Source of the DNA: Nocardiopsis algeriensis
GTDB lineage: Bacteria > Actinomycetota > Actinomycetes > Streptosporangiales > Streptosporangiaceae
Length of the DNA stretch: 64,000 bases
Assembly (NCBI RefSeq): GCF_014203695.1
Contig: NZ_JACHJO010000001.1
Location: 124,001-188,000 of the forward strand
Reading direction: 5' to 3'
Each line of letters opens with the position of its first letter. Position 1 is the stretch's first letter. The notes under the pieces are model-generated. The model made no database searches, was not told the DNA's origin, and saw only the letters and a list, made by a program, of their open reading frames with translations. The translations under genes were made by a program, and so were the position numbers. Shown in pieces: positions 29,320-37,587 of the stretch.

Positions 29320-29598
29320 TCAGCAGCCCCCGGCGACGGCGGGGATGATCGAGATCTGGGCCCCGTCGGCCACCGCGGTCTCCAGGCCCTTGTCGAAGCG
29401 GACGTCCTCGTCACCGACGTAGACGTTGACGAAGCGGCGCACCTTGCCGCTGTCGTCGAGGATGCGGGCGCGGATGCCCGGGTGGTTCGCCTCCAGGTCG
29501 TCGAGGACCTCGGCGAGGGTGGTGCCCTCGGCGCTGACCTCGGCGGCGTCACCGGTGTAGGTGCGCAGGATGGTGGGGACGCGGACACTGGCGCTCAT
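29320..29598 (-). CDS. ThiS/MoaD-family sulfur carrier protein (MetO/CysO-like), C-terminus GGC
   Basis: 92-aa beta-grasp protein. Carriers of this family end in Gly-Gly, are adenylated and converted to a C-terminal thiocarboxylate, and donate sulfur. Here the tail reads SIIPAVAGGC: the di-glycine is followed by one extra Cys that would have to be trimmed (for example by a JAMM/Mec-type peptidase), or this carrier works differently. It lies 51 bp downstream of a threonine-synthase homologue under a SAM riboswitch. That context favours sulfur donation for homocysteine synthesis over thiamine, molybdopterin or cysteine synthesis. No adenylyltransferase is in the window. Confidence 0.85.
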   Translation of the reverse strand: MSASVRVPTILRTYTGDAAEVSAEGTTLAEVLDDLEANHPGIRARILDDSGKVRRFVNVYVGDEDVRFDKGLETAVADGAQISIIPAVAGGC

Positions 29599-29649
29599 GG
29601 GTGGTTCTCCTCTGCGGTACGGGCGGGAACAGGGGGCGGGGTGGACGCG

Positions 29650-30909
29650 TCAGGCGAGGCCCGCCGCGGTGAACGCCTCCAGGGACGGCGCGATGGTGGC
29701 CGTCGGTCCGGCGTCGACGGCGTTGAGCGTCTTGAGCCCGTCACCGGTGTTGAGGACGACCGTCTCGGCCTTCGGGTCGAGCCGGCCCTCGCGCACCAGC
29801 TTGCGGAGCACACCCGTGGTGACTCCGCCCGCCGTCTCGGCGAAGATGCCCTCGGTGCGGGCCAGGAGCTTGATCGCGTCGACCACCTCGGCGTCGCTCA
29901 CGTGCTCCACCGACCCGCCGGTGCGGCGGGCGATGTCGAGCACGTAGGGACCGTCGGCCGGGTTGCCGATGGCCAGCGACTTGGCGATGGTGTCGGGCTT
30001 GACGGGCTGGATGACGTCGTGCCCCTGCTCCCAGGCCCGGGCGACCGGGGAGCAGCCGGTGGCCTGGGCCCCGAAGACCCGGTACGGCTTGTCCTCCACC
30101 AGCCCCGCCGCGATCAGCTCCTGGAAGCCCTTGTCGATCTTGGTCAGCTGGGACCCCGACGCGATCGGGACGACGATCTGGTCGGGCAGGCGCCAGCCGA
30201 GCTGCTCGGCGATCTCGTAGGCGAGCGTCTTGGAGCCCTCGCCGTAGTAGGGGCGCAGGTTGACGTTGACGAAGCCCCAGCCCTCACCCTCCGGGGAGCC
30301 GATGAGCTCGGAGCAGAAGCGGTTGACGTCGTCGTAGTTGCCGTCGAGCGCCACGACCTTGCCGCCGTAGACGGCGGCCATGACGACCTTGGCCTCTTCG
30401 AGCCCTGCGGGGATGAACACGCAGGAGTCGAACCCGGCCCGGGCCGCGGCGGCGCCGACCGCGCCGGCCAGGTTGCCCGTGGAGGAGCAGGACAGGGTGG
30501 TGAAGCCGAAGGTGCGGGCGGCCTCGACCGCGATGGCGACCACGCGGTCCTTGAAGGAGTGGGTGGGGTTGCCGGAGTCGTCCTTGACGTGCAGGGAGTC
30601 CAGGCCGAGCTCCGCGGCGAGGCGGTCGGCGCGGATCAGGGGGGTGAGGCCGGGGCTCATGTTGGGCAGCTCGGCCACGTTGTCCGGGACGGGCAGCAGG
30701 GAGCGGTAGCGCCAGATGCTCTTGGGTCCGCTCTCGATCTCGGCGCGGGTGACGGTGCCGAAGTCGTAGGCCACCTCGAGGGGGCCGAAGCAGAACTCGC
30801 AGGCGAACCGGGGGGTGAGTTCGTAGCGCTCGCCGCACTCGCGACAGGAGAGCGCGGTCGCGGGGCCGAAGGAGCGGACGGAGGTGGGTTCGGTGGCGGC
30901 AATCGCCAT
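29650..30909 (-). CDS. thrC: Threonine synthase family PLP enzyme, likely MetM-type homocysteine synthase
   Basis: 419 aa, PLP fold type II. An N-terminal zinc ribbon (CRECG...CEFC, about residues 22-41) precedes the catalytic domain, with the PLP lysine in THSFKDRV (about 115-122) and a phosphate-binding SSTGNLAGA loop. By homology it is threonine synthase, acting on O-phosphohomoserine. Two context facts argue for a different outcome: a SAM-I riboswitch precedes it and a sulfur-carrier gene follows in the same operon. As I recall, a MetM/MetO route in Streptomyces makes homocysteine from O-phosphohomoserine with such a pair. Sequence alone cannot separate the two activities. Confidence 0.85.
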   Translation of the reverse strand: MAIAATEPTSVRSFGPATALSCRECGERYELTPRFACEFCFGPLEVAYDFGTVTRAEIESGPKSIWRYRSLLPVPDNVAELPNMSPGLTPLIRADRLAAELGLDSLHVKDDSGNPTHSFKDRVVAIAVEAARTFGFTTLSCSSTGNLAGAVGAAAARAGFDSCVFIPAGLEEAKVVMAAVYGGKVVALDGNYDDVNRFCSELIGSPEGEGWGFVNVNLRPYYGEGSKTLAYEIAEQLGWRLPDQIVVPIASGSQLTKIDKGFQELIAAGLVEDKPYRVFGAQATGCSPVARAWEQGHDVIQPVKPDTIAKSLAIGNPADGPYVLDIARRTGGSVEHVSDAEVVDAIKLLARTEGIFAETAGGVTTGVLRKLVREGRLDPKAETVVLNTGDGLKTLNAVDAGPTATIAPSLEAFTAAGLA

Positions 30910-30924
30910 GGCGAGGCGTCTCCC

Positions 30925-31063
30925 CTCATCTTTCCTGGCGGGCGCTCTGCCCCCAGGCCGGAGTTGGCACCTGTCCCAGCAGCCCCGCGACGTCCGCGGG
31001 TATCACATGCTGAGATGGTTGCCGGGGCTTCGCAGGGCCGGTCCCTCCACCCCTCTGGATGAG
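30925..31063 (-). promoter_or_regulatory. SAM-I (S-box) riboswitch
   Basis: On the minus strand the leader shows the S-box core in order: P1 5' strand CTCATCC (31063-31057), AGAGGGGTGGAGGGACCGG, GCGAAGCCCCGGCAACC, a variable P3 arm (CCCGCGGACGTCGCGGG), GGTGCCAACTCC, and the P1 3' strand GATGAG (30930-30925). The ribosome site GGGGAG of the thrC-like gene directly abuts the 3' strand of P1, so SAM binding probably controls translation start. No terminator hairpin with a U-tract separates it from the ATG. High SAM should switch the operon off. Confidence 0.93.
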
Positions 31064-31473
31064 CAATATGAAGTTTTCGGCGGTGACCTCCGGTGTCCCG
31101 GTCGGTTCGCAAGGTCACTGTAACGGACATGCCGCCCGGTTTTCCATGGACGGTGACCCGGGTAACACCATTTCTCCCACATGGTGAGACGCGGCGGGGG
31201 GCCGCCTCCTCGCGTACGCGGCCCCGTCCGGGTGCGCCGCGTCACGCCTTCCCCTGCCGGGGAGGGGTTTGGAGCCGGTGCGCTCTGGCGAGAGATAGGG
31301 GTGTGCGCCCTCGCGTGTCGCCGACCGCCCCGAAGGCGGCGAACCGGGACACACCCTGCCCGCGGGCCCACGACCAGCCATGACATCCTACCTGCGGCCA
31401 CCGGATCGGGCCCGGGCCCGTACCCTCGCACCGACCCCCGTTCCGCTTCCGCAGCTTCGAGAGGACGACCACC
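31064..31473. other. 410-bp intergenic region between the SAM riboswitch and otsA
   Basis: Divergent promoter space: the riboswitch transcript starts near 31066-31070 on the minus strand and otsA lies to the right. The AT-richer part (31060-31180) has no strong consensus -35/-10 pair that I can defend. Short ORFs on both strands have poor codon use and no recognisable product. AGGACGACCACC precedes the otsA GTG. Confidence 0.4.
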
Positions 31474-32910
31474 GTGGACAAGGCGCAGATCCTCATCGCC
31501 TCCAACAGAGGACCCGTGTCCTTCTCTACCGCCGACGACGGCTCCCTGGAGCCCCGGCGGGGAGGAGGCGGACTCGTCTCGGGCATGATGTCGGTCGCCG
31601 GTGAGATCGACAGCATCTGGGTGTGCGCCGCCCTGTCCGACGCCGACCGGCGGGCCGCCGCGGAGGCTCCCGGTGCGCGCCTGGACCGCAGCCACGACCT
31701 CGACGGCATGCGCGTCCACATGCTGGACATCCCGGCGGAGACCTTCCGGGACGCCTACACCGGGGTGGCCAACTCGACCCTGTGGTTCGTGCAGCACATG
31801 CTCTACGACACCCCGAACAAGCCGTCCTTCGGCACGGAGTTCCGGCGCACGTGGGAGGGCTACACCGCCTACAACGAGGCGTTCGCCGAAGCCCTCCTGA
31901 GCGGCGCGGCCGAGGGCGCCAAGGTGGCCGTGCAGGACTACCACCTGGCACTCGTGCCGCGCATCCTCCGCACCCGCCGTCCCGACCTGCGCATCGCCCA
32001 CTTCTCGCACACCCCGTGGGCACCGCCGGAGTACTTCCGGATGCTGCCCGACGACATCGCCCGGGAGCTGCTCTCGGGCATGCTCGGAGCCGACCACCTG
32101 GGCTTCCTGAGCCCCCGCTGGGCCGATGCCTTCCTGCGTTGCTGCCACGAGATCCTGCGCGCGGACGTCGACTTCCGGCGGCGCACGGTCGAGTACGGCA
32201 GCCGCGTGGTCGAGGTCGGCGTGCACGCGCTCGGCGCCGACGAGGAGAGCCTGCGGGAGAGCGCCTCCGACCCGCTGGTGGAGGTGCGCCGCGCCACGCT
32301 GCAGGAGGCCGTGGGCGACACGAGGCTGATCGTGCGGGTCGACCGCACCGAGCTGTCCAAGAACATCGTGCGGGGCCTGGAGGCCTACCGGGAGCTGCTG
32401 CGCACCCGTCCCGAGTGGCGCGGCCGGGTGACCCACCTGGCGTTCGCCTACCCGAGCCGGGGCGACGTGCCGGAGTACCGGGAGTACACGGACTCGGTGC
32501 TGCGGACCGCCAAGGAGATCAACGAGGAGTTCGCCACCGCCGAGTGGACGCCGCTGATCCTGGAGGTCAACGACGACTACCCGCGCTCGCTGGCCTCGTT
32601 CCAGCTGGCGGACGTACTGCTGGTCAACCCGATCCGCGACGGGATGAACCTCGTGGCCAAGGAGGGGCCGGTCCTGTCCGAGCGCGACTCGGTGCTGGTG
32701 CTCTCGCGCGAGGCGGGCGCGGCCGACGAGCTGGGCAAGCACGCGCTGCTGGTCAACCCCTACGACACCGTGGAGACCGCGGAGGCGCTGCACCGGGCCC
32801 TGTCCATGCCGGCCGAGGAGCGCAGGCGGCGCCGGGAGCGCCTGGCCGAGGCCGCGGTGGCGCTGCCGCCGCGCCGGTGGTTCCAGGACCAGCTGCGTTC
32901 CCTGGGCTGA
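31474..32910 (+). CDS. otsA: Trehalose-6-phosphate synthase (GT20)
   Basis: 478 aa. It transfers glucose from a nucleotide sugar (UDP- or GDP-glucose) to glucose-6-phosphate, giving trehalose-6-phosphate. GT20 landmarks: SNRGPVSF with the glycine-rich GGGGLVSG loop near the N-terminus, VQDYHLALVPRILR, HFSHTPW, VDRTELSKNI, and NPIRDGMNLVAKE at the C-terminal donor site. Start GTG 31474. OtsB, which dephosphorylates the product, is encoded 2.6 kb downstream in the same direction, separated by three other genes. The pathway supplies trehalose for osmotic and desiccation tolerance. Confidence 0.95.
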   Translation: MDKAQILIASNRGPVSFSTADDGSLEPRRGGGGLVSGMMSVAGEIDSIWVCAALSDADRRAAAEAPGARLDRSHDLDGMRVHMLDIPAETFRDAYTGVANSTLWFVQHMLYDTPNKPSFGTEFRRTWEGYTAYNEAFAEALLSGAAEGAKVAVQDYHLALVPRILRTRRPDLRIAHFSHTPWAPPEYFRMLPDDIARELLSGMLGADHLGFLSPRWADAFLRCCHEILRADVDFRRRTVEYGSRVVEVGVHALGADEESLRESASDPLVEVRRATLQEAVGDTRLIVRVDRTELSKNIVRGLEAYRELLRTRPEWRGRVTHLAFAYPSRGDVPEYREYTDSVLRTAKEINEEFATAEWTPLILEVNDDYPRSLASFQLADVLLVNPIRDGMNLVAKEGPVLSERDSVLVLSREAGAADELGKHALLVNPYDTVETAEALHRALSMPAEERRRRRERLAEAAVALPPRRWFQDQLRSLG

Positions 32911-32915
32911 GGCGC

Positions 32916-32942
32916 GGGGGCGCGTCCGGCGGACGCGCCCCC
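32916..32942. terminator. Bidirectional terminator between otsA and grpB-like gene
   Basis: A 12-bp arm hairpin (GGGGGCGCGTCC, 3-nt loop, complement) starting 6 nt after the otsA stop and 49 nt after the stop of the convergent GrpB gene. Confidence 0.75.
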
Positions 32943-32990
32943 GGATACCCCCGCGGGGCCCGGGAGCGCACGGAAACGGGAAATGCGCGC

Positions 32991-33578
32991 TCAGGCGCGG
33001 GTTTTCTCCGCCTCCGCCAGGATCTGAAGAACGATTTCGGACTTGGAATCTGAATAGTCCTGAATTCTCTCCCACGTGCGGCGGGACAGTTCGCGCTTGA
33101 CCGCCGCGTAGCGTTCCCGCGCGCCGGCGTCGGCGGCGAGGCGGTCGCGGAAGCGGCGCATCCGCTCGGCCTCCTCGCACCCCCGGCTGAACACGTGGAG
33201 GTTGATGTTGACCTCGCGGCCCTTGAACACGCGGTGCTCGTACCAGTCGGGTTCCCGGATGACGAGGGAGTATCCGGCGGCCTCCAGGTCGGGCAGGTAG
33301 GAGGCCTCGTCGGCGGAGTCGGCGACGAGAAGCAGCAGGTCGACGCAGGGTTTGGCGGGCATGCCGGGCACCGCGGTGGAGCCGACGTGCTCGAAGAGCA
33401 GGACCCGGTCGCCCAGGGCGCCGCGGACCCGGGCGGCCTCGCGCTCGAAGAGGTAGGGCCACTTGGGGTCGTAGTCGGAGATGTGGACGCGCCCCTCGAC
33501 GAGGTTGCGGTGCTCGGGCGCGATCTCGGCCCGGGGTCCGCCTCGCGAGGGCAGGGAAGAGGTCGTGAGGGCTGCCAT
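32991..33578 (-). CDS. GrpB family protein (UPF0157 nucleotidyltransferase fold)
   Basis: 195 aa. Family landmarks: YDPKWPYLFEREAARV, FEHVGSTAVPGMPAKPCVDLLLLV (nucleotidyltransferase-like GS...D-x-D region) and INLHVFSRG. GrpB proteins have a minimal nucleotidyltransferase fold; fusions to CoaE occur in related organisms, but here it is free-standing. Cellular role unknown. ATG 33578 has GAGGA just upstream, and on the minus strand TTGACT and TAAATC about 15 bp apart form a possible promoter immediately upstream. Confidence 0.85.
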   Translation of the reverse strand: MAALTTSSLPSRGGPRAEIAPEHRNLVEGRVHISDYDPKWPYLFEREAARVRGALGDRVLLFEHVGSTAVPGMPAKPCVDLLLLVADSADEASYLPDLEAAGYSLVIREPDWYEHRVFKGREVNINLHVFSRGCEEAERMRRFRDRLAADAGARERYAAVKRELSRRTWERIQDYSDSKSEIVLQILAEAEKTRA

Positions 33579-33762
33579 TCCTCAAAGATTTACCTCTTGC
33601 CCTGAAGAGTCAAGAGTTTTCGTCGTTGCTTACATATGCACGTGCTCAAGGGGAGGAAATCCCCGAGAAAACCTACGGAGAGTCGCGTGACCGATGCGCG
33701 GCGCACAGTGGCGCGATGCGCCGGTTCCGCTCTCCGCCGGTCCTCGCCGCGGCCTCCCCGAC

Positions 33763-34896
33763 TCAGCGCTTGCGGCGCCGGCCGCCCTTGCGGCGGGTGG
33801 CCGGCGGCGCGGTGGCCGCGCGCTCCCGGGCGATCTCGGCCTCCTCCAGCTCGCGCTCGGCCTGCACCCCGTAGGGGTCCTTGGTGGAGCGGCGCACCCA
33901 CAGGACCACCATGGCGATGCCGAGGACCAGGACCGCGCCGATCACCAGGAGCCAGACCCAGACCGGGACCGGGGCGTCCTGCTCCTCCCGGTTCTCGAGG
34001 ATTCCGTCGACGAGCTGCGTGTTCTGCGCGGCGCCCTCCGCCTGGGCCTGCGCCGTGGGCAGGTGCAGGCTCGGCAGACCGTCCGTCCCCTGCTGGGCGC
34101 CGTCGACCAGTGCGGACCGGATCTGGTCGGGGAAGAGCTGCGGGTAGGCGGCGCGCAGCAGCGCCGCGGCACCCGCGGCCATCGCCGCCGCGTACTCGGC
34201 CCCGGTGACCTCCTCCTGGCCCAGGTCCGGTCCGGCCGCGACGAGGTCGGCGCCCGGGGCGAGCAGGTCGATCTCCTCCGCGTCCGGCGAGCCGTCGACC
34301 AGCTCGCCGTTCTCGTCGACGCCGCCGACGGCGAGCACGTCCGGGTACTCCTCGCCGCCCGCCGGGCCCACCACGAGGATTCCCGCGTCGGCCGCGTCGC
34401 GTGTGGCGTTGGTGAGGTTGACCGAGCCGTCGGTCTCGGGCAGCAGGATGACCTGCACGTCGCTGTCGATCGCCCGGCGGATCGCCGAGGGGAGGCTCTT
34501 GTCGGTGGGCAGGACCAGGAGTTCCGCCCTCGGGGCGACGCCCAGCACACCGGCGTCGGCGTCGAACCCGTGGCCGTGGCCCGCGACCAGGGAGGCCGCT
34601 GCGGTGCCGGTCTCCGTGTCGCCGTCCGACCCGAACTCGGTGTCGACGGTGACGTTGCCGTCCACGTCGGGGTGCTCCTCGTCGACGGCGAACCCCGGCA
34701 TTCCCACCGTGACGCCCTGGCCCTGGGTCTCCTCCCACAGCTGCTGGGTGTCGATGGACTGCAGACCCCACTGCTCGGGGCGGAAGTCGGGGACCGGGTC
34801 GGCCGCGGCCGGGGCCGCGGCCAGGAAGAGGACGGCGGCCACGCCGGTCGCGACGGTCCTGGCGGGTTTCCTGTTGTGGCTGTTGCCCCAGAGCAC
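33763..34896 (-). CDS. Membrane-anchored subtilase-fold pseudoprotease (mycosin-like)
   Basis: 377 aa from GTG 34894-34896 (GGGAG 7 nt upstream). Signal peptide at residues ~1-30, then an S8 subtilisin-like domain, a C-terminal transmembrane helix (VPVWVWLLVIGAVLVLGIAMVV) and a basic cytoplasmic tail, which is the layout of type VII secretion mycosins. All three catalytic positions are changed: Asp (VIDTG in active enzymes) reads MPGFA, His (GHGT) reads ETGT, and Ser (GTSxA) reads GAEYA. The fold landmarks around them remain (VDEEHPDV, AAALLRAAYPQL). It is probably a binding or scaffold protein. No esx/ecc genes are nearby. Confidence 0.8.
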   Translation of the reverse strand: MLWGNSHNRKPARTVATGVAAVLFLAAAPAAADPVPDFRPEQWGLQSIDTQQLWEETQGQGVTVGMPGFAVDEEHPDVDGNVTVDTEFGSDGDTETGTAAASLVAGHGHGFDADAGVLGVAPRAELLVLPTDKSLPSAIRRAIDSDVQVILLPETDGSVNLTNATRDAADAGILVVGPAGGEEYPDVLAVGGVDENGELVDGSPDAEEIDLLAPGADLVAAGPDLGQEEVTGAEYAAAMAAGAAALLRAAYPQLFPDQIRSALVDGAQQGTDGLPSLHLPTAQAQAEGAAQNTQLVDGILENREEQDAPVPVWVWLLVIGAVLVLGIAMVVLWVRRSTKDPYGVQAERELEEAEIARERAATAPPATRRKGGRRRKR

Positions 34897-35104
34897 GGCA
34901 GGCTCCCTCGAATGTTGCTCTTCGGACCGTCTCGATTGTCTCACGAGCACAGGATCATGCCCGGGACAAGTGGCCTGGGGGCAGGAAAGGCAACTGTATC
35001 CCCCGTGCCAGTCATGGGTTTTCCGCGCCGCGCCCGGCATGTCGGGTCGCTAGCATGAGTCGGTCCGATCCGGACAAACCAATTTCCCGTTCAGGGGGTG
35101 TCCC

Positions 35105-35389
35105 ATGCCGAATGTCGGTCCGTCCGAGGACGGGCGGTCGGCCCTCGCCGAACGCGATCAGCGGATCCTCGCCTTCGAGCGCCAGTGGTGGAAGTTCGAG
35201 GGTTCCAAGGAACAGGCCATCCGAGACGAGTTCGGCTTCTCCGCCACTCGCTACTACCAGCTGCTCAACGGGTTGGTCGACCGCCCCGAGGCGCTCGCCT
35301 TCGACCCCATGACCGTCAAGAGGCTGCGCCGGCTGCGCGCCGACCGCAGGCGCCAGCGCAACGCGCGCCGTCTGGGCATCCGGCTCTGA
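35105..35389 (+). CDS. DUF3263 protein
   Basis: 94 aa, strongly basic and helical. The DUF3263 core is clear: RILAFERQWWKFEGSKEQAI, RDEFGFSATRYYQLLNGL and DPMTVKRLRRLRADRRRQR. The middle segment looks like a helix-turn-helix recognition region (IRDEFGFSATRYYQLL), so DNA binding is plausible, but no function is established. In actinobacteria the gene is often near otsB, as here (135 bp upstream of it). Confidence 0.9.
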   Translation: MPNVGPSEDGRSALAERDQRILAFERQWWKFEGSKEQAIRDEFGFSATRYYQLLNGLVDRPEALAFDPMTVKRLRRLRADRRRQRNARRLGIRL

Positions 35390-35416
35390 GGGCCCCTGCC
35401 CGCGGAGCACCCGCCG

Positions 35417-35458
35417 GGGCCGCCCGGCCGGGAGGGCCGGCGCGGAAACGGGCGGCCC
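35417..35458 (+). terminator. Terminator after the DUF3263 gene
   Basis: 10-bp arms (GGGCCGCCCG and its complement) with an inner GC-rich stem, 28 nt after the DUF3263 stop and 66 nt ahead of otsB. Confidence 0.6.
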
Positions 35459-35523
35459 TCCCGGAGCACGGAGGCGGGGCAGGGGGTAGAAGGCGGGTGA
35501 GACCCGATCCGGAAAGGTTCACC

Positions 35524-36351
35524 ATGTCCCTGCCGCAACCGTCCACGGACACCGGGCGCACCGCGCTCGAAGCCTTGTTGGAGAAGCCCTCCGGGCTCCT
35601 CGCCGCCTTCGACTTCGACGGCACGCTGGCGCCCGTCGTCGAGGACCCCGAGGCCTCCGCGCCCTACCCGGGGATCGTCGAACAGCTCACCGACCTGGCC
35701 AGCCTCGTGGGCAACGTCGCGGTCGTCACCGGCCGCCCCGCCGCCACCGCCGTCCGGCTGGGCGGACTGGAGCGGGTGCCGGGAATCACCGTGCTCGGCC
35801 ACTACGGCGCCGAGCGCTGGGTGGACGGCCGCCTCCTGGCCGCCGACCCGCCGCCCGGGGTCTCCCTGGTCCGCCAGGAGCTGCCGGGCCTGCTGGAGCG
35901 CACCGGGGCCCCGGAGGGCACCTGGATCGAGGACAAGGGCCGCTCACTGGCCGTGCACACGCGGCGCGCCGCCGAGCCCGAGGCCGCCCTGGCGATGCTG
36001 ATCCCCCACCTGTCGGAACTGGCCGAGCGGGCCGACCTCCAGCTCGAACCGGGGCGCCTGGTCATGGAGATCCGGCCGTCGGGCGTGGACAAGGGCGAGG
36101 CGCTCACCGCCCTGGTCACCGAGCGGCAGGCGGACACCGTCCTCTTCGCCGGGGACGACCTGGGCGACCTGCCCGCCTTCGAGGCCGTCGCGCAGCTGCG
36201 CGAGCGGGGCGTGTCCGGCCTGTCCGTGTGCGTCCACTCCAGCGAGGTGGCCGTCCTGAGCGAGGTCACCGACCTGCTGGTGGAGGGGCCCGCCGGGCTC
36301 TCGGAGCTCCTCGGCTCGCTCATCGGCGCGATCCGCGCACAGCGGTCCTGA
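35524..36351 (+). CDS. otsB: Trehalose-6-phosphate phosphatase
   Basis: 275 aa HAD-superfamily phosphatase that converts trehalose-6-phosphate to trehalose. Motif I is FDFDGTLAPV (nucleophile and acid Asp), motif II lies in VTGRP, and motif IV is FAGDDLGDLPAFE. ATG 35524 follows GGAAAGGTTCACC. It completes the OtsA-OtsB pathway with the gene at 31474. Confidence 0.94.
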   Translation: MSLPQPSTDTGRTALEALLEKPSGLLAAFDFDGTLAPVVEDPEASAPYPGIVEQLTDLASLVGNVAVVTGRPAATAVRLGGLERVPGITVLGHYGAERWVDGRLLAADPPPGVSLVRQELPGLLERTGAPEGTWIEDKGRSLAVHTRRAAEPEAALAMLIPHLSELAERADLQLEPGRLVMEIRPSGVDKGEALTALVTERQADTVLFAGDDLGDLPAFEAVAQLRERGVSGLSVCVHSSEVAVLSEVTDLLVEGPAGLSELLGSLIGAIRAQRS

Positions 36352-36356
36352 GACGG

Positions 36357-36387
36357 CCGTGCCCCGGCCCGGCGGGCCGGGGCACGG
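36357..36387. terminator. Bidirectional terminator between otsB and the serine hydrolase
   Basis: Perfect 14-bp arms (CCGTGCCCCGGCCC and its complement) with a 3-nt loop, 5 nt after the otsB stop and 15 nt after the convergent serine hydrolase stop. Confidence 0.85.
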
Positions 36388-36402
36388 TCCCGCCGGCACC
36401 GC

Positions 36403-37434
36403 CTACTGGGCCGAGTCGTGCGCCTGCGGCGTGAGCGCCGACCGGGCCGCCTCGCGCAGGTCCACCAGCCCCGTCCGGTCGCGCCCGTGGTGCACCGCGT
36501 TGGTCAGCACCCCCACGTACCGGCCGCTGCCGGGATGGAGGAACAGGCTCGTCCCGGTGAACCCGTTGTGGTGGACGACCCCCTCGGAGGTGATCAGCCA
36601 CCCCAGCCCCCGCCACAGACCCGACCCGGCGTCCACGTGGGGCTGCCAGCTCGCCCGCACGTAGGACGGTGTCATCGGGCCGCACCCGCCGTCGTGGATG
36701 CCCAGCACCGCCCGGGCGAAGGCACCCAGGTCGATCGCGGTCGTGAACACGCCGGCGTGCCCGGCCACCCCGCCCATCAGCGCGGCCGCCTCGTCGTGCA
36801 CCACGCCCCACGCGGGCGCGGCCCCGGCCAGGCGGCTCTCGGTGGGGGCGACCCCCGGTGAGCGGGGCAGCGGGCCGTACGACGTGGAGCGCAGCCCCAT
36901 CTCGTCCCACAGGTCGCCCGCCAGGCGGTCCAACCCGGTCCCGTACAGGCGCTCCATCAGCAGGCCGAGCACGATGAAGCCCCTGTCGATGTACCGGTAG
37001 CCGGGCTCCTCCAGCGGCTCGGAGAGGATCTCCTCCAGCAGATCGCGGCCGGAGCCCGCGTACGGCTCCAGCCAGGACACCGGGTTGAGCCTGCTCGTGT
37101 GGGTGAGGATCTGCCTCGTGGTCACCCCTCCGCCCGGCAGGCCGCCCACCGGCAGGTACTCCGCCAGGGGCGCGTCCAGGTCCAGCATCCCCTCGGCCAC
37201 CGCCTGGCCGGCCAGCGGCCACGAGGCCATGACCTTGGTCAGGCTCGCCACGTCGTAGGCCGTGTCCGGTGCGGTGTCGGTCTCCCCGTCGATCCGGCCG
37301 ACCGCGACGAACTCCCACATGCCTCCGCTCCCGATGACGGCGGTCCCGCCCGGCAGGCAGCCGGTCTCCACCATCACCTTCAGGACCCTTCGGATCTGCG
37401 TCCCGGTCTCGCTGAGCCAGTCACCATCGCGCAC
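36403..37434 (-). CDS. Serine hydrolase, beta-lactamase/class C family
   Basis: 343 aa, no signal peptide, so probably cytoplasmic. The S64-x-x-K67 nucleophile motif (ASLTKV), a YID triad (Tyr-x-Asp in place of Tyr-x-Asn) and HNGFTG in place of the KTG box mark the beta-lactamase-related esterase/peptidase family (EstB or DD-peptidase-like). The physiological substrate is unknown. Start GTG 37434. It is divergent from argJ across 150 bp. Confidence 0.85.
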   Translation of the reverse strand: MRDGDWLSETGTQIRRVLKVMVETGCLPGGTAVIGSGGMWEFVAVGRIDGETDTAPDTAYDVASLTKVMASWPLAGQAVAEGMLDLDAPLAEYLPVGGLPGGGVTTRQILTHTSRLNPVSWLEPYAGSGRDLLEEILSEPLEEPGYRYIDRGFIVLGLLMERLYGTGLDRLAGDLWDEMGLRSTSYGPLPRSPGVAPTESRLAGAAPAWGVVHDEAAALMGGVAGHAGVFTTAIDLGAFARAVLGIHDGGCGPMTPSYVRASWQPHVDAGSGLWRGLGWLITSEGVVHHNGFTGTSLFLHPGSGRYVGVLTNAVHHGRDRTGLVDLREAARSALTPQAHDSAQ

Positions 37435-37587
37435 AACACGCCTCCCCCCGGTCGTCTACCTCGGCGGATACCCCGTTACCTCCTCCTTTTCACCCCCGTG
37501 GGAACACCCCGGCGCGAAACCCGTGCGGGCCGCGGCCGAACGGGGAGGCGGAGTACGCTGGCGCTGACCAGGCCCCTGAGGAGGACG

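Noticed and set aside
33763-35040. Earlier start for the subtilase pseudoprotease at 35040
   Set aside because: The upstream extension is Cys/His/Gln-rich without a signal peptide, while GTG 34896 has a good ribosome site directly before a clean signal peptide.
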